From Rhodotorula mucilaginosa (taxonomy: Eukaryota > Basidiomycota > Microbotryomycetes > Sporidiobolales > Sporidiobolaceae), in NCBI GenBank assembly GCA_034406715.1, contig CP137865.1, positions 1,426,001 through 1,490,000 on the forward strand: 64,000 nucleotides of DNA. Reading direction: 5' to 3'. How positions within the stretch are numbered: the first letter of the stretch is position 1; every line of letters starts with the position of its first letter. Both the position numbers and the translations under genes were made by a program. A model generated the notes under the pieces. It was not told the DNA's origin. It was given only the letters and a program-made list of their open reading frames with translations, and did no database searches. Positions 22,396 through 33,106 of this stretch are shown here, piece after piece.

Positions 22396-25300
22396 ATGGC
22401 GCATGCGCTCGACTTGGCGCCTGCTCCGCCCGCTCCTCGTTCTCGTCCAGTTGCCTCAACGTTGACCGATCAACGAGACCACCGCGCACCCGGGCACGCA
22501 GCTGTGCCGCTGCCAGCACAGACAGCGGCGAACGGTGGATTCGACCCGCTCTCGCTGTCCGGAACTGCGCCGCCCGCTTCACTCGCCCAACTCTCCTCGA
22601 CGACGACGAGTTCCGGGTCATCGGCCGCAATGACGATGACCTCGACTGATGACGGCCAGATCGCACTCACGCTGCTGCCGAATCCACCGTGAGCATGGCC
22701 CGGACGCGTCCAAAGATCCGGCGCCCCAGCACAGGACTGAACCATGCATCTCTCCGGCCCCACCTCTTCCTTGCAGAGCGCCGACCGACCTCGCACAGTA
22801 CTTGACAGACGCGTCCCCGCTCTCGCCCGAGCAGAAGCGAGTCCTCTTCACGGCCGTCTACCTCCGCGCCGCCTCGTCCGGCAACTCGGACCTCCTCGAG
22901 TGGCTCGTCTCGCTCCCCCTCGACCCGCTCCTCTCGTCCGCCGAGAACGCCGCCAACGCGAAACGCTTCTCCCTCTCGCGCGCCCAGAAACGCGAATCCC
23001 ACCTCTCCATGACGGGGTCGTCGGCGGAGGGGGAAGTTAGTGCCGGTAGTGCTCGTCTAGTAGGCGTGGACGACGATCTGCAGGATTGGGTCGCGAGGAA
23101 ATGGGTCGACTTGGACGGTCGCGATCAGGAAGGGAACCCCGCGCTCGTACTCGCGGTCGCGTTCGGACACGCAGAAGCTGTGCGGATCCTCGTCGAGAGC
23201 GGCGCACATGTCAACGAAGCAGATCGAGGTGCGTCGAGCGTTTCCTCCTCACTGCTCCGGCTGGTGATTCCCCGGCACGGGGGGGACCCGGAGCTAAATG
23301 AAACCGTCGATTACGCACAGCGGGCTGGACGGCCCTGCACTGGGCAGTCCAGAACAACGACATCCCCATCGCGTCCTACCTCTTGAACCACCGCGCGTCC
23401 CCGCTCCTCGCCTCTCGCCGCGGACTGACCGCTCGCGACCTCGTCAAACCCGGTCCGGAGGGCCTCGCGATGCGCGAAGTGCTCTCTTCGGCGTGGGAGG
23501 CGGCGATCGAACGGGAACGGGCGGCGAGGCGGAGTGCGGACGAGACGGGCGGTGGCGGCGCGGACGGTAGCAAGGGGAGGAAAGGGAAGGGTCGCGCAGC
23601 ACCCTCGGACGTGGACGGATCCGAAGCGGCCAACTCGCTCGAGCGTTCAGTCTCTCGCATGAGCCTCGCTGCGCTCAGTGAAGTGGACGCGTCGACCGCC
23701 TCGTGGGAGGAGGACCGCGAGCGCGAACGAGCCGAGGAGAAGGAGCGCGAGGCGGTCGAGCGCAAGAAGTGGCAACTCGCCCTCGACAGTGCCGAGGTCT
23801 TGCAGTTGAACTTGCCGCTACTTGGCGTGCGAGATCCGCAGGCAAAGGTGAGCTTCCCTCGGTTCAAAGAGTGTACTGTACTCCCCCAAAGAGCTGACGT
23901 TTGCGACGGGGGGATCACAGTCCGGGCGGGATCCTCCGGGGCTGGACGACGAAGACGAAGAGCCCGAAGTACCTGCCGCGCAGGCCTTCGATTGGGACCG
24001 CTGCCAGCCGGACCAGATGATCGTCTTCTCGCTCCTCGACCTCCCGATGCTCCTCGACGTCGTCGTGTCTTTCGTGCGACCCATCCACACTCGCAAATAC
24101 CGCTACATCCCGGCAAACGTCATCTTCCTCGCTGCTCGTTACGCTCACCACCTCGGCGGGACGGAATTGCTCGACGAGCTCATGTTTGGCGCGCTCGAGC
24201 GCATAGAGAACAACATCCACGTGAGCGCTTTCCCTACCATTGTTTCCCTCGAAGCCATCCTGACGTACGTGGTCTTGCAGAAGCAACCGGAAGACATGGC
24301 AAGCTGTGCATTCTGGCTGTCCAATTGCCTCCTCATCCTGTACTACCTCCGGACCGAGCCGAACCTCGCCGAAGCGACAACCGACTACCAAGCCCACTTT
24401 GCCGACCTCATCAACGAGATCTTTGTCTTTATCATCCGCGACGCCGAGCGGCGGATCGACCGCGTCCTCGAAGCGGCCATCTTGGAACACGAGCCGCTCG
24501 CCGGCGGGTTCGAGGACGTCGCGTTCGAAGACGAGTGGGCCTCGACCCGCTTTGTCAAGAAGCTGACCGGCCGAGCCAAGAAGAATGCTGGCATCCGCAC
24601 CTCGACGAGTGCGATGAGCCTCTTCTCCTCCTCCGATTCGGGGTCCGTCTCCTCATCTCCAGACGGGATCGGGATCGGCGGCGCGGGCGGACCCGGTTCG
24701 CCCGGACGACAGCGGACGACCACGATCGGCAATACGCCGAAAGACGTGACCGATTTGTTGTCGGCGACGTTGTATGTCCTGCAGCTGTACGAGATCCCGC
24801 CGGCGATCATCGTGCAGGCCTTCTCGCAGTTGTTTTATTGGCTCGCCTGCGAAATCTTCAACCGGCTCTTGACGCAGGTGGGTCCGACTCTGCTACCAAC
24901 TTCCAATCTCTCACGGGCGAGCTATACTGACATCTGCTCCGTCCATTGCAGCGCAAATACCTCTGTCGGTCTCGAGCGATGCAGATCCGACTGAACGCCT
25001 CGAACCTGGAAGACTGGGCTCGAGCGAACCGCCTCTCGACCAAGATGGTCTCGGTGCACTTTGCGCCCCTCAACCAACTCCTGCAATGGCTCCAATGCCT
25101 GTCGGCCGAATCTTCGATCGACGGATTGATCAGCACGGTCGATACCCTTCGGGGCTTGAACCCGCCGCAACTGCGCCGGGCGGTGCGCGAGTACCGGTAC
25201 GAGGTCGACGAGACCAAGATGGACGAAGACTGTGTCGAGTACCTTGCCCAGGTTGAGAAGCAGTGGGAACGACAACAGCTGCAGCGGCGGCAGGCGAACG

Positions 25301-26210
25301 AGCCAGTAGCAAAGAGCGGTCAAGCCGAGGCGGGTGCAACCGCTGGAACGGGCCCAGCCGTGCTGCCGTCTAGCGAGATCGCACAGGCGGTCGATGCCAT
25401 CTCGAGCGACCCGGCGAGTCTATCGACGTACGCTCCGCCAAAGCATCCCGATTCGTTCGGCGAGCTCCTCAACTCTCGGCATATGGTGCGTTTCCCTTCC
25501 GCTAATCTCCTGGCCTAAACCCCGAGTTGACGTTTCTTGCGCGTCCGTGCGTATAGCTCCCGTTCGCTCTTCCGACATCGACCGAACATCTCGTCCGCTT
25601 TGATCAGCCCACCGCGTTTGGACCCTTCGCAGGCTCGAATCCGAGTCCTTCTCGCGACACGAGCACGACCGGTCAGCGCACGCCACGCTCGAATAACACT
25701 GGTTTCTCGCAGCGGTCCTCGCCGGCGGTACGGAGCGACACGCTCGCGCCTCCGGTGCCGATGATCGAAAGTCGCCCACCGACTTCCGAGGTATTGGTCG
25801 CTGCGGAACGACATGTGCCTCTCCTTCCCGACGACTTTTTCACGGTGCTCGATACTGCGCGCAAACGAGCCGGGAGAGGTACCCTCCCGCCTGTGAGCGC
25901 GGCTCTGCTCGCCCAAGCGGATCTGGACGACGCTTTCAAGACTCCGCGCCTCGGTACCGGCGGCGAGTTCGACGAGGTGGAAGGGTTATGGTGGAGCGGC
26001 GGCGGAGGAGGGGGAGGAGGGGACAGTCCAGCGCGCGTGACCGGGATGAGCCCGAATGCTCCCAGCGCGGCGACTCGAGGAGGAGCAGCAGCGAGCCACG
26101 GGCGGAGCGCGAGCTTGTCGAGCGGGGCGGGCCCTGATCCTGACAGCTCGTACGAATCGATCGGAGGCGTGGAGGAGACGCCGAAGCCGTCCTTTGGTTT
26201 TCGGTTCTGA
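22396..26210 (+). CDS. Ankyrin repeat and DIL (dilute) domain protein
   Basis: This 1118-residue protein has seven exons: 22396-22688, 22777-23228, 23321-23847, 23921-24220, 24281-24877, 24952-25485 and 25557-26210. Residues about 100-310 carry ankyrin repeats (DQEGNPALVLAVAFGHAEAV, then GWTALHWAVQNNDIPIASYL). A charged coil (WEEDRERERAEEKEREAVER) leads to the DIL domain, about residues 470-850: DMASCAFWLSNCLLILYYL, QLFYWLACEIFNRLL and NASNLEDWARANRLS are diagnostic of the domain found in class V myosin tails. The in-frame intron at 24221-24280 was removed because it splits the DIL consensus. There is no motor domain. Fungal ankyrin-DIL proteins exist with poorly known roles; binding to vesicles or Rab proteins is an inference. 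The C-terminus is Gly/Ser-rich. Confidence 0.88.
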
Positions 26211-26376
26211 TCGAGGCGGCGCAGAGCAATATAGAGATTTCACTCTTCTCTTGCCAGGGCGGGGGGTGCGTTCTCGTCGGCACAATCTACGCGAGTGTAT
26301 CTCTGCTGCAAGCGAGTTTTCGGACAGAGAGGTTCCGACGACATGCACAGTGAAAACAAAGTTGCACACGGTGCAT

Positions 26377-27287
26377 CTATGCTCGAGCGATCTTGGTCTC
26401 AAACTCCATGATCGAGACAGAAGTTCCGGCCTGACGCGCAGGAGATTGCGTCAGCGGGCGGAAACTCAAGGTTGTGCTCGACTGCAACGGAAGACGCACC
26501 TTCTCGTCGTAGTCGCTCCACTCGTTGCCGGACTCGTTCGAGAGGTCAATCTCGTCAAAGACGGTCCCGCTCTCTGCGCCTTTCGCGGTCCAGGTCCCCT
26601 GCGGTCCATCGCCGGACGGATCAGTCCTTGGTCCGTGATTGTACAGGATTGTCAACCGCCGCACCTTGGGGTCGAATTCTGTCAGTTCACAACCGCGGCA
26701 TTCGAGAACGGCGATGGTGGCGAATCGCTGCTCCTCCGAGTCTTCGAGGGTGTACGCGGCCGATCCTCGCTTGAATGAGTCGTCAAAGCCTGGGAGCATC
26801 AGACGAGAGTGAGTATGAACGGAGAGAGCAGCAACCCCGTGAGAAAATCCGTGACGCACTGACGGTGTGTTCCCGCTTGCACATCTGACACCGCCAGACG
26901 AGGTGCGCCTCGCCTCTCGATCCGCTAATATCCCGAGTTTCCTGCGGATCCGCCATCATCAGCGAGTCGCTCTCTGAAAAGAGGAACGCGGCTGACGAAC
27001 CGTGGCATCGATCCCGACCCAGTTGGGGTGTTCCTCTCGGCACGAAGTGCACTTGATCTTGAACATCCAGTTGAAATCTTCGCCGAGCGGCTTGACTGCA
27101 GTCCGCCATCGAAAAGTCAGCTTGCTCAAGCCGAACTCGGAGTCCGCTGTGCTTACGGTCGGTGAGAGCCTCGAGTTGGGCCTTGATCGAGACGGCGAGT
27201 TTCTGCGGGCGAGAGCATCAGCTGCGATGTTCCTGCTGCATGGTGGGTACTCATTCGAGTTGGCGAGTATGTTCCACGCACCACCAT
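26377..27287 (-). CDS. CXXC zinc-binding protein CZIB (DUF866)
   Basis: This is a 168-residue conserved eukaryotic zinc protein; the human relative is 160. Exons on this strand: 27282-27287, 27157-27202, 27001-27095, 26860-26941, 26665-26789, 26500-26598 and 26377-26430. The first coding exon is only ATG GTG, and splicing then gives MVKLAVSIKAQLEALTDL, the family N-terminus. The two zinc CxxC pairs are KCTSC and RCQMC; LECRG, AKGAESGTVF and DYDEKAG follow as in the family. The 66-base in-frame intron 26599-26664 was recognised because the family has no insertion there. Molecular function is not settled. The gene shares a 140-bp promoter with the next gene. Confidence 0.93.
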
Positions 27288-27427
27288 ATTCACAGAGTGT
27301 AGCGGGTGTGACAGACTGAGGGCAAAGAGGATCTCGACACCGCCTCCTTGACTTGAACATCCACCTGCCTCCTACACAAAGCTCTCTAAGCTGGTTCTGC
27401 TTCGTCAGATCGCATTCGAATCCGTCC
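27288..27427. promoter_or_regulatory. Short bidirectional promoter
   Basis: Only 140 bases separate the ATG of the CZIB gene (27287, minus) from the ATG of the methyltransferase gene (27428, plus). The stretch contains no other coding signal, so it probably drives both genes. I see no clear TATA box. Confidence 0.55.
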
Positions 27428-29187
27428 ATGGATGCATTCTGTATCGGACGCCTCCGCTTCATACGCTTGCCGCCGAGCTGGATCTCGCTGCAGCGATCTT
27501 CCTCCAACAAGCCGCAGACGATCAATAGTGCGTCCTGGGTGGACTTTGAAGCGTGTACTGTCAAGCTTACTATATTTGACTGCAGTCGAGCTAGCGATCG
27601 GAGCCACGGACGATTATGGGACCGACTTGCAATTCGATTCTGTCGACCGTGTGTGAACTACCCCTCCTCTCGAGAGTGCTAATCTCGCTGCCTAGGGTTC
27701 CTAATTGATGTTCTGTGAACAGTCAAGCTCGAGCTGCTCGACGCGACCACTCTCGCCCCCGTGCGAGGCGTCCAACTCCGCCCCGAAGGCTCTTCGACCT
27801 CTCGCACTCCGGAATCCGCTCATCCCGCCACCGCCGTCTTCTCGTTCTCGCCGGCGCAAGGCCCCATCCACAAGCTCAAGCTGTCGTTGACGTTCTTGCC
27901 AACATTCCTAGCGAGCAACAAGACGCCGACCAGTCTGGTGTTCGCGTTGTCCGTCGCTCCCGCAGTCGGCGAAGCGCGACGGTCGTCGTCGTCGTTCACA
28001 ACCGGACCCGTTGCGTCCAGCTCGACGACCGCGCTTCGAAACACGATCGGAGAACCTCGGCGACCCGTTATCAAGACTTGGGACGACCGCAAGTTTGTCC
28101 TCATGAGCCTGCGAAGCGGACCGGTCGAGATCCGCATCGAGGAAGAACCTGCTCGCGTCGCGCAGGAAAAAGGTGAGTTCAGGGGGCCGAGGACCCTATC
28201 ACGATGTAGCGCATACTGACGCTGTGCATACACTCACGCACAGTCCAAACGGCAATCCGGACCGTTCATCTCTCTTCGAATCCTGCATCTGAACCTCAGG
28301 CAGCCAGCCCGCGCGAGGCCGCCGCGACGATCGCGATCACGGAACGGCCCGGCCTCAACAACTCGACGGGCCAGCGCCTGTGGGACTGTGCCATCGGCTT
28401 GACCTCGTTCCTGTCCCAGTACCCAGCCGCCCTCGATCCGAACTTTGCGCTCGACGGCCTCCTTGAAGAAGAAGGAGGTCCTGATCAGGAGCACAGCCGA
28501 CCGCCTCCCGCCAAAAGAGCCCGTCAAGATGTCACCGTATCCTCACGACCACGACTACGAGGACGACTACGAGTGGTCGAGCTGGGCGCGGGATGCGCAC
28601 TCGCCTCGATGGTCGCCGCCAAGTTGCTTTCCTCTCCGTCCGCGTCCGGCGCCGAGCAGACGGCGGCGGCGACCATTTTGGCTACCGACGTCGAGACGAC
28701 GGTCGAGTCGACTCTCGAAGAGAACTTGCGTGCGAACGGACTGCTGTCGTCGTCGTCCAACAAAAAGATCTCTGATCAGTCTTCGAACGCGAAACCGCCC
28801 CCCATCATGATCGACAGCGCCGTGCTCGACTGGGGTCGACTCTCGGACGACCAAGTCCGGGTCGTGTTCGGTCATCCTCGACAAGAGAGTCGGCGGCTGA
28901 ACGGGGTTGCAGACACGCGGGACGATCCGGCGCTGACCATCCTCGCGACCGATGTTCTCTACAACCCGGAATCGCATCCTCTCCTTCTCGCGACGCTTCT
29001 CTCGCTCCTTCGTCCGACAAGAGCGAGATCGCAGGACGATGGTAGTCCCCTCCCGCGACGGGCTCTGGTTACATACAAGCGGCGGACGGAAGGCGATGAC
29101 GGGTTCTTTCCGCTCGCGAGGGAGGCAGGACTCGCAGTCGACAAGGTGTGGGAGTGGGGAGAAGTTGATGTGTGGACCGTCACGTAA
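27428..29187 (+). CDS. Lysine-methyltransferase-like protein (Methyltransf_16)
   Basis: This is an S-adenosylmethionine-dependent methyltransferase of the METTL21/EFM seven-beta-strand group, 518 residues. Exons are 27428-27527, 27586-27648, 27723-28172 and 28244-29187. The start MDAFCIGRLRFIRLPPS is the first ATG and splices in phase to ELAIGATDDYGTDLQFDS. Domain landmarks: TGQRLWDCAIGL just before SAM motif I VVELGAGCALASM, a later ILATDVE strand, VLDWG, and ILATDVLYNPESH (the post-I region). The N-terminal 250 residues contain a Ser/Pro-rich beta-like part of unknown role. Enzymes of this group methylate lysines on elongation factors, ribosomal proteins or chaperones; which one here cannot be told. 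There are Ser/Gly insertions inside the domain. Confidence 0.85.
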
Positions 29188-29414
29188 TCGTAAGCCGACC
29201 ACCCCACGCTAAGAGAACGCGCGAGATGCCCAGATCAAGGGTGGACAAGTCTGTCGGCAAGCGCATCGGCAGGACAGATGAGCGCGGCAAATCGCCTTCT
29301 CCGGCTAAATCCGCGGCGATAGAAGACGGGAGCCCAAAATTCGCGGAGTCCCCCGAGGAGAGCGCTCCCCCCTCCCCCCCCTCTCTCGATCACTGTTTAG
29401 AGAACAGGACAGAG

Positions 29415-31878
29415 ATGCTACCGACTCGAGTGTGCCGATCCGTGCAGGCGTCTGCTGCCTTGCGGTCCCGAGTGGCCCGCGAGAGCTACTTGAAAAAGTT
29501 GGTGAAACCGCAAGATCTCGTTCATCAGTGTGCGTCTCGTTCGCTCTACACAGACACGGGCTGAAGAAGCTGACGCGTGCATTTGCTGCTGCCCTGAATA
29601 TAGTCAAGGACGGGCAGTACATTGGATGGAGTGGGTGAGTCTACGCGAACACGATTCCTCGGTGACAAGATGGCCTCGGGCACTTCCACGGACGCCGAAT
29701 CTCCATCGTGGCAGGCTCGGAGAACCGCAGATGCCGAGGACAACTACTGACTGGCTTCGTATTCCCGGGACAGCTTCACCGGCGTACGTTAAAACACCCC
29801 GAATCCGAGGAAACCGGCTTGCGTTGAGGAACCTTCCCCAACATGGCCGCATTGCCCGCAACTTGGGCGCGATCAGGGACCAGAACACGCAAACTGACGC
29901 CGTGGAATGTATACAGGTTGGCTACCCCAAGGAGACGCCGCTTGCGTTGGCGGAGCATGTCGAGAAGAACAACCTCCAGGGTCAACTTCGCTTCTCCCTC
30001 TTCGGTACGTCACCACGCAGTCTTTTTCGATGGCGGGACACGAAGACTCATGAAACCATGGCCTCCTCGCAGTCGGCGCCTCGACGGGTCCGGAAGTTGA
30101 GGAACGGTGGGCGAGGAACAAAATGATTGCGCGCCGGTCACCTCACCAGGTCGGCAAGGCGATTGCAAAGGGCATCAACAGCGGCGAGATCGACTTTGCC
30201 GACAAGCACTTGAGCATGTTCCCCCAAGATCTCACCTACGGGTACTACTCGCTCAAGCGCCAGGGCGGCGAGGACGGCAAGATGCTCGACTGGGCCATCG
30301 TCGAGGCGACCGAGATCTTGCCGGACGGCAGTATCGTCCCCGGCGCTTCGGTCGGTGCGACTCCCGAGATCCTCCAGACCGCTGAAAAGATCATCATCGA
30401 GGTCAACACGTCGCTGCCTTCGTTCAAGGGCCTGCACGACATCACCCCGTCGCACATGCCCCCGCACCGCCAGCCCTACCTGGTCCAGAACCCGTCGGAC
30501 CGGATCGGTCAAGTCTCGGTCCCCGTCGACCCGGAGCGCGTCGTCGCCATCATCGAGACCGACAAGCCGGACAACACCGGTCAGAACGCCCCCGAGACGG
30601 AAGACTCGAAGCTGATCGCGCAGCACCTCATCCAATTCTTCGAGGACGAGGTCGCCGTCGGCCGCATGCCCAAGAACTTGCACCCCCTCCAGTCGGGCAT
30701 CGGCAACGTCGCCAACTCGATCATCGCCGGCCTCCGCGACAGCAAGTTTGAGCGCCTCCAAGTCTGGACCGAAGTCTTGCAGGACTCGTTCCTGCCGTTG
30801 CTCAACTCGGGCAAGCTCGACTTTGCCACCGCGACTTCGATCCGCTTCTCGCCCGAGATGTTCAAAGAGTTCTACCGCGACTGGGACCAGTACCAGGACA
30901 AGCTCCTTCTCCGGCCGCAGCAAACGGCCAACTCGCCCGAGATCATCCGTCGCCTCGGTGTCATCGGAATGAGTGCGCTACCCTAGTACTTCTCTATTTG
31001 TGGGTTCTACTCCTTCAAGATACTGACGGCACCGTGTTGCACCACCGCAGACACCCCTCTCGAGGTCGACATCTACGCCCACGCCAACTCGACCAACGCA
31101 CTCGGCTCGCGCATGCTGAACGGCATCGGCGGCAGCGCCGACTTCCTCCGCAACGCCAAGCTCAGTGTCATGCACACGCCGTCTTCGTGCGGTCCCCCCA
31201 AGACTCTAATATCTAGAGTCTGCGCGTCGGACTGACGCCTTCTCTCTGCCTGCAGGCGACCAAGCAAGACCGACCCGACCGGTATCTCTTGCATCGTGCC
31301 GTTCGCCACCCACGTTGACCAGAGTAAGCCCGTCTGCACTTTGCTGGTACAGCGGCAAGATGCTGACTTCACGATTTTTCCTTTCCAGCCGAGCACGATC
31401 TCGACGTGAGTTGCTGCTCCCACTCTCGGTTTGAAAACCCCGCACCGCGCATTCACTTACTCTGTTTGCATACTTGCAGGTGATCGTGACTGAGCAAGGT
31501 CTCGCCGATGTTCGTGGTCTCTCGCCGCGCCAGCGCGCGCTCGTCATCATCGAGAAGTGCGCGCACCCGGACTACCGCGAGCAGCTCAAGGAATAGTGCG
31601 TCCCCTCCCCTTCTTCCCTCTGATCACCTACCCTCTCAAGGGAAGAGAATGCTGACGCACTTCATTGCACTGCAGCTACGACCGCGCTCTGCACGAGTGC
31701 CTGAAGAAGGGCGCCGGACACGAGCCGCACATGCTCCGCAACGCCTTCAAGATGCACCTCAACTTTGAGAAGAACGGCACCATGAAGATCGAGTGCGTTT
31801 CTTCTTTGCACCTAGAAGCTGCAGGGTCTACATGAACTGACTTGTGAAACCTCCCCCGTCAACAGCAAATGGGACTAG
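29415..31878 (+). CDS. ACH1: Acetyl-CoA hydrolase / CoA transferase Ach1
   Basis: This 536-residue enzyme moves CoA between acetyl, succinyl and free acids; in yeasts it detoxifies acetate in mitochondria. Exons: 29415-29529, 29604-29634, 29774-29783, 29917-30004, 30073-30972, 31051-31186, 31256-31323, 31389-31405, 31480-31595, 31676-31792 and 31866-31878 (537 codons). The N-terminus [20 protein letters not shown] is Arg-rich without acids, as in a mitochondrial presequence. Landmarks are [64 protein letters not shown] (with the TEQG region of the catalytic Glu) and [14 protein letters not shown]. Exons of 10 and 17 nt are needed for frame and for the family sequence. Confidence 0.96.
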
Positions 31879-32096
31879 ATCGCTTTCCCAACCCCGCTCC
31901 CTCGCAATCCCCATAGACAGTCATTCTCTCCAGATTCACCCTCTGGTGCACGACTCGACTTCATCATCCCTTCTTTCTCAATCGCATCTAGAAGTATCGC
32001 CGTACACACACACAATCTCTCTGTCGCAACTTGGAACTGTTTTTCGAATCTGCTTTCTATTCCGTAACTTCGTCTATATAAGGGGCTTGATCAGGC

Positions 32097-32755
32097 CTAC
32101 TTCGCCGGGGCGGACTTTTGCTGCTGGATGTACTCGGTGAGAATGTCGACGATGACCTGGTGGTCCTCCTCTTGCTTCAAGCCCGACACGACGATGGTTC
32201 CGACGAGCGGTTCGACGCCCTGCACCCGAACGGGGAATCCGCCACCGTGGATCGCATACTGTAGTGCACCTCGTCAGTCAAGAAATGAGCGTCTCTGGTT
32301 CGACATGAGAAAGGTGGTCTCACGTCGTCTTCGCTGGCGGCAAAGTGTGCGGGAATGCCTTGGGGCCACTTCATCCGGAGGCTGGCGGTGCTCTTGCCAA
32401 AGCGGACGACGCTCCTCCGCTTGCGCTCGGCCCAGTGGCGGTTGTCCGGCTGAGACCCTTCGGCGCAGACCGCGAAAAAGTACTGTGCGTGGCTCGACAG
32501 ATACACCGTCAGCGAGTGCGAGGTCAGGTGGGGGGATGATCTGTGGCATCGCTCGCAGCTCGCATGGAGAGGGAAGTACCGACGCACCTGCTGATCATCT
32601 GCCGCAGCCCTGATGTCGATGATGGCCGGCTTGCCCGCGTACTTGGTCGAGATGAGTTGGCGCAGCTCGATCCCGATCTCGAACGCATCCGACGACGTGA
32701 ACGAGACGAGGCGGAGCGCTTCGGCGGAAGCGAGGGCAGCGGCGTCAAACGACAT
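32097..32755 (-). CDS. GlcG/HbpS-type protein (UPF0303, haem-degrading domain fold)
   Basis: This 162-residue protein has exons 32588-32755, 32324-32482 and 32097-32258. The sequence covers the whole domain: FEIGIELRQLISTKYAGKP and AIIDIRA, then AVCAEGSQPDNRHWAERKRR and VVRFGKST, and finally YAIHGGGFPVRVQGV with VGTIVVSGLKQEEDHQVIVD. These are the UPF0303/GlcG-like signatures known from bacteria and fungi; some relatives bind haem or corrinoids, most are untested. An in-frame ATG at 32857 would add 34 residues and cannot be excluded. No signal peptide is seen, so it is probably cytosolic. Composition and introns match the neighbours, so nothing suggests a recent transfer. Confidence 0.85.
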
Positions 32756-33106
32756 CGGGGCAGCTAACTTATTGGAGTGGTAGACAGCTAAGAGAGGGTT
32801 CCGAAGCTTAGGGAGGAGGAGGAGGCGCTTCTTCCGAGAAGACGGGCGATCCGTCATCCAGTCGAGATGGAGGAAAGGAAAAAAACAAAATTGGTCTCAA
32901 GTCTACACAAGTTGCAGACGAAGAGAAGTGCGAAGCGAACATTTCCAAGGGCAGTCTCGCTGTTAGGGTCGAAATCGAATTGAACTCGGCTGAAAGATCC
33001 GGAGGACACAAGAAACGAAATAATCGACGTCCGCATGCAGCGGATGGCGTGACCGGCGGAACGCCTCTCTAAGGAGGAAGGAGTAATGTGCAGTGCCAGC
33101 GACGCT
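32756..33106. other. Intergenic region between minus-strand genes
   Basis: This gap holds the promoter of the UPF0303-type gene and the 3' end of the next gene upstream. There is an A-rich run near 32877-32887. I see no exon other than the possible N-terminal extension noted for the UPF0303-type gene. Confidence 0.45.

Noticed and set aside
26599-26664. A lineage-specific 22-residue insertion in CZIB
   Set aside because: The stretch has a GTGCGG donor, a CTGAT branch and a GCAG end, and removing it gives the exact family spacing; it is an intron.
27528-27565. A 38-nt mini-intron in the methyltransferase gene
   Set aside because: It would join a plausible frame, but that frame has no ATG. 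The longer 58-nt intron ending at 27585 fits the ATG at 27428 and the phase.
32097-32755. Recent bacterial transfer of the GlcG/UPF0303 gene
   Set aside because: The family is common in bacteria, but this copy has two typical introns and host-like composition, and fungal relatives are known.
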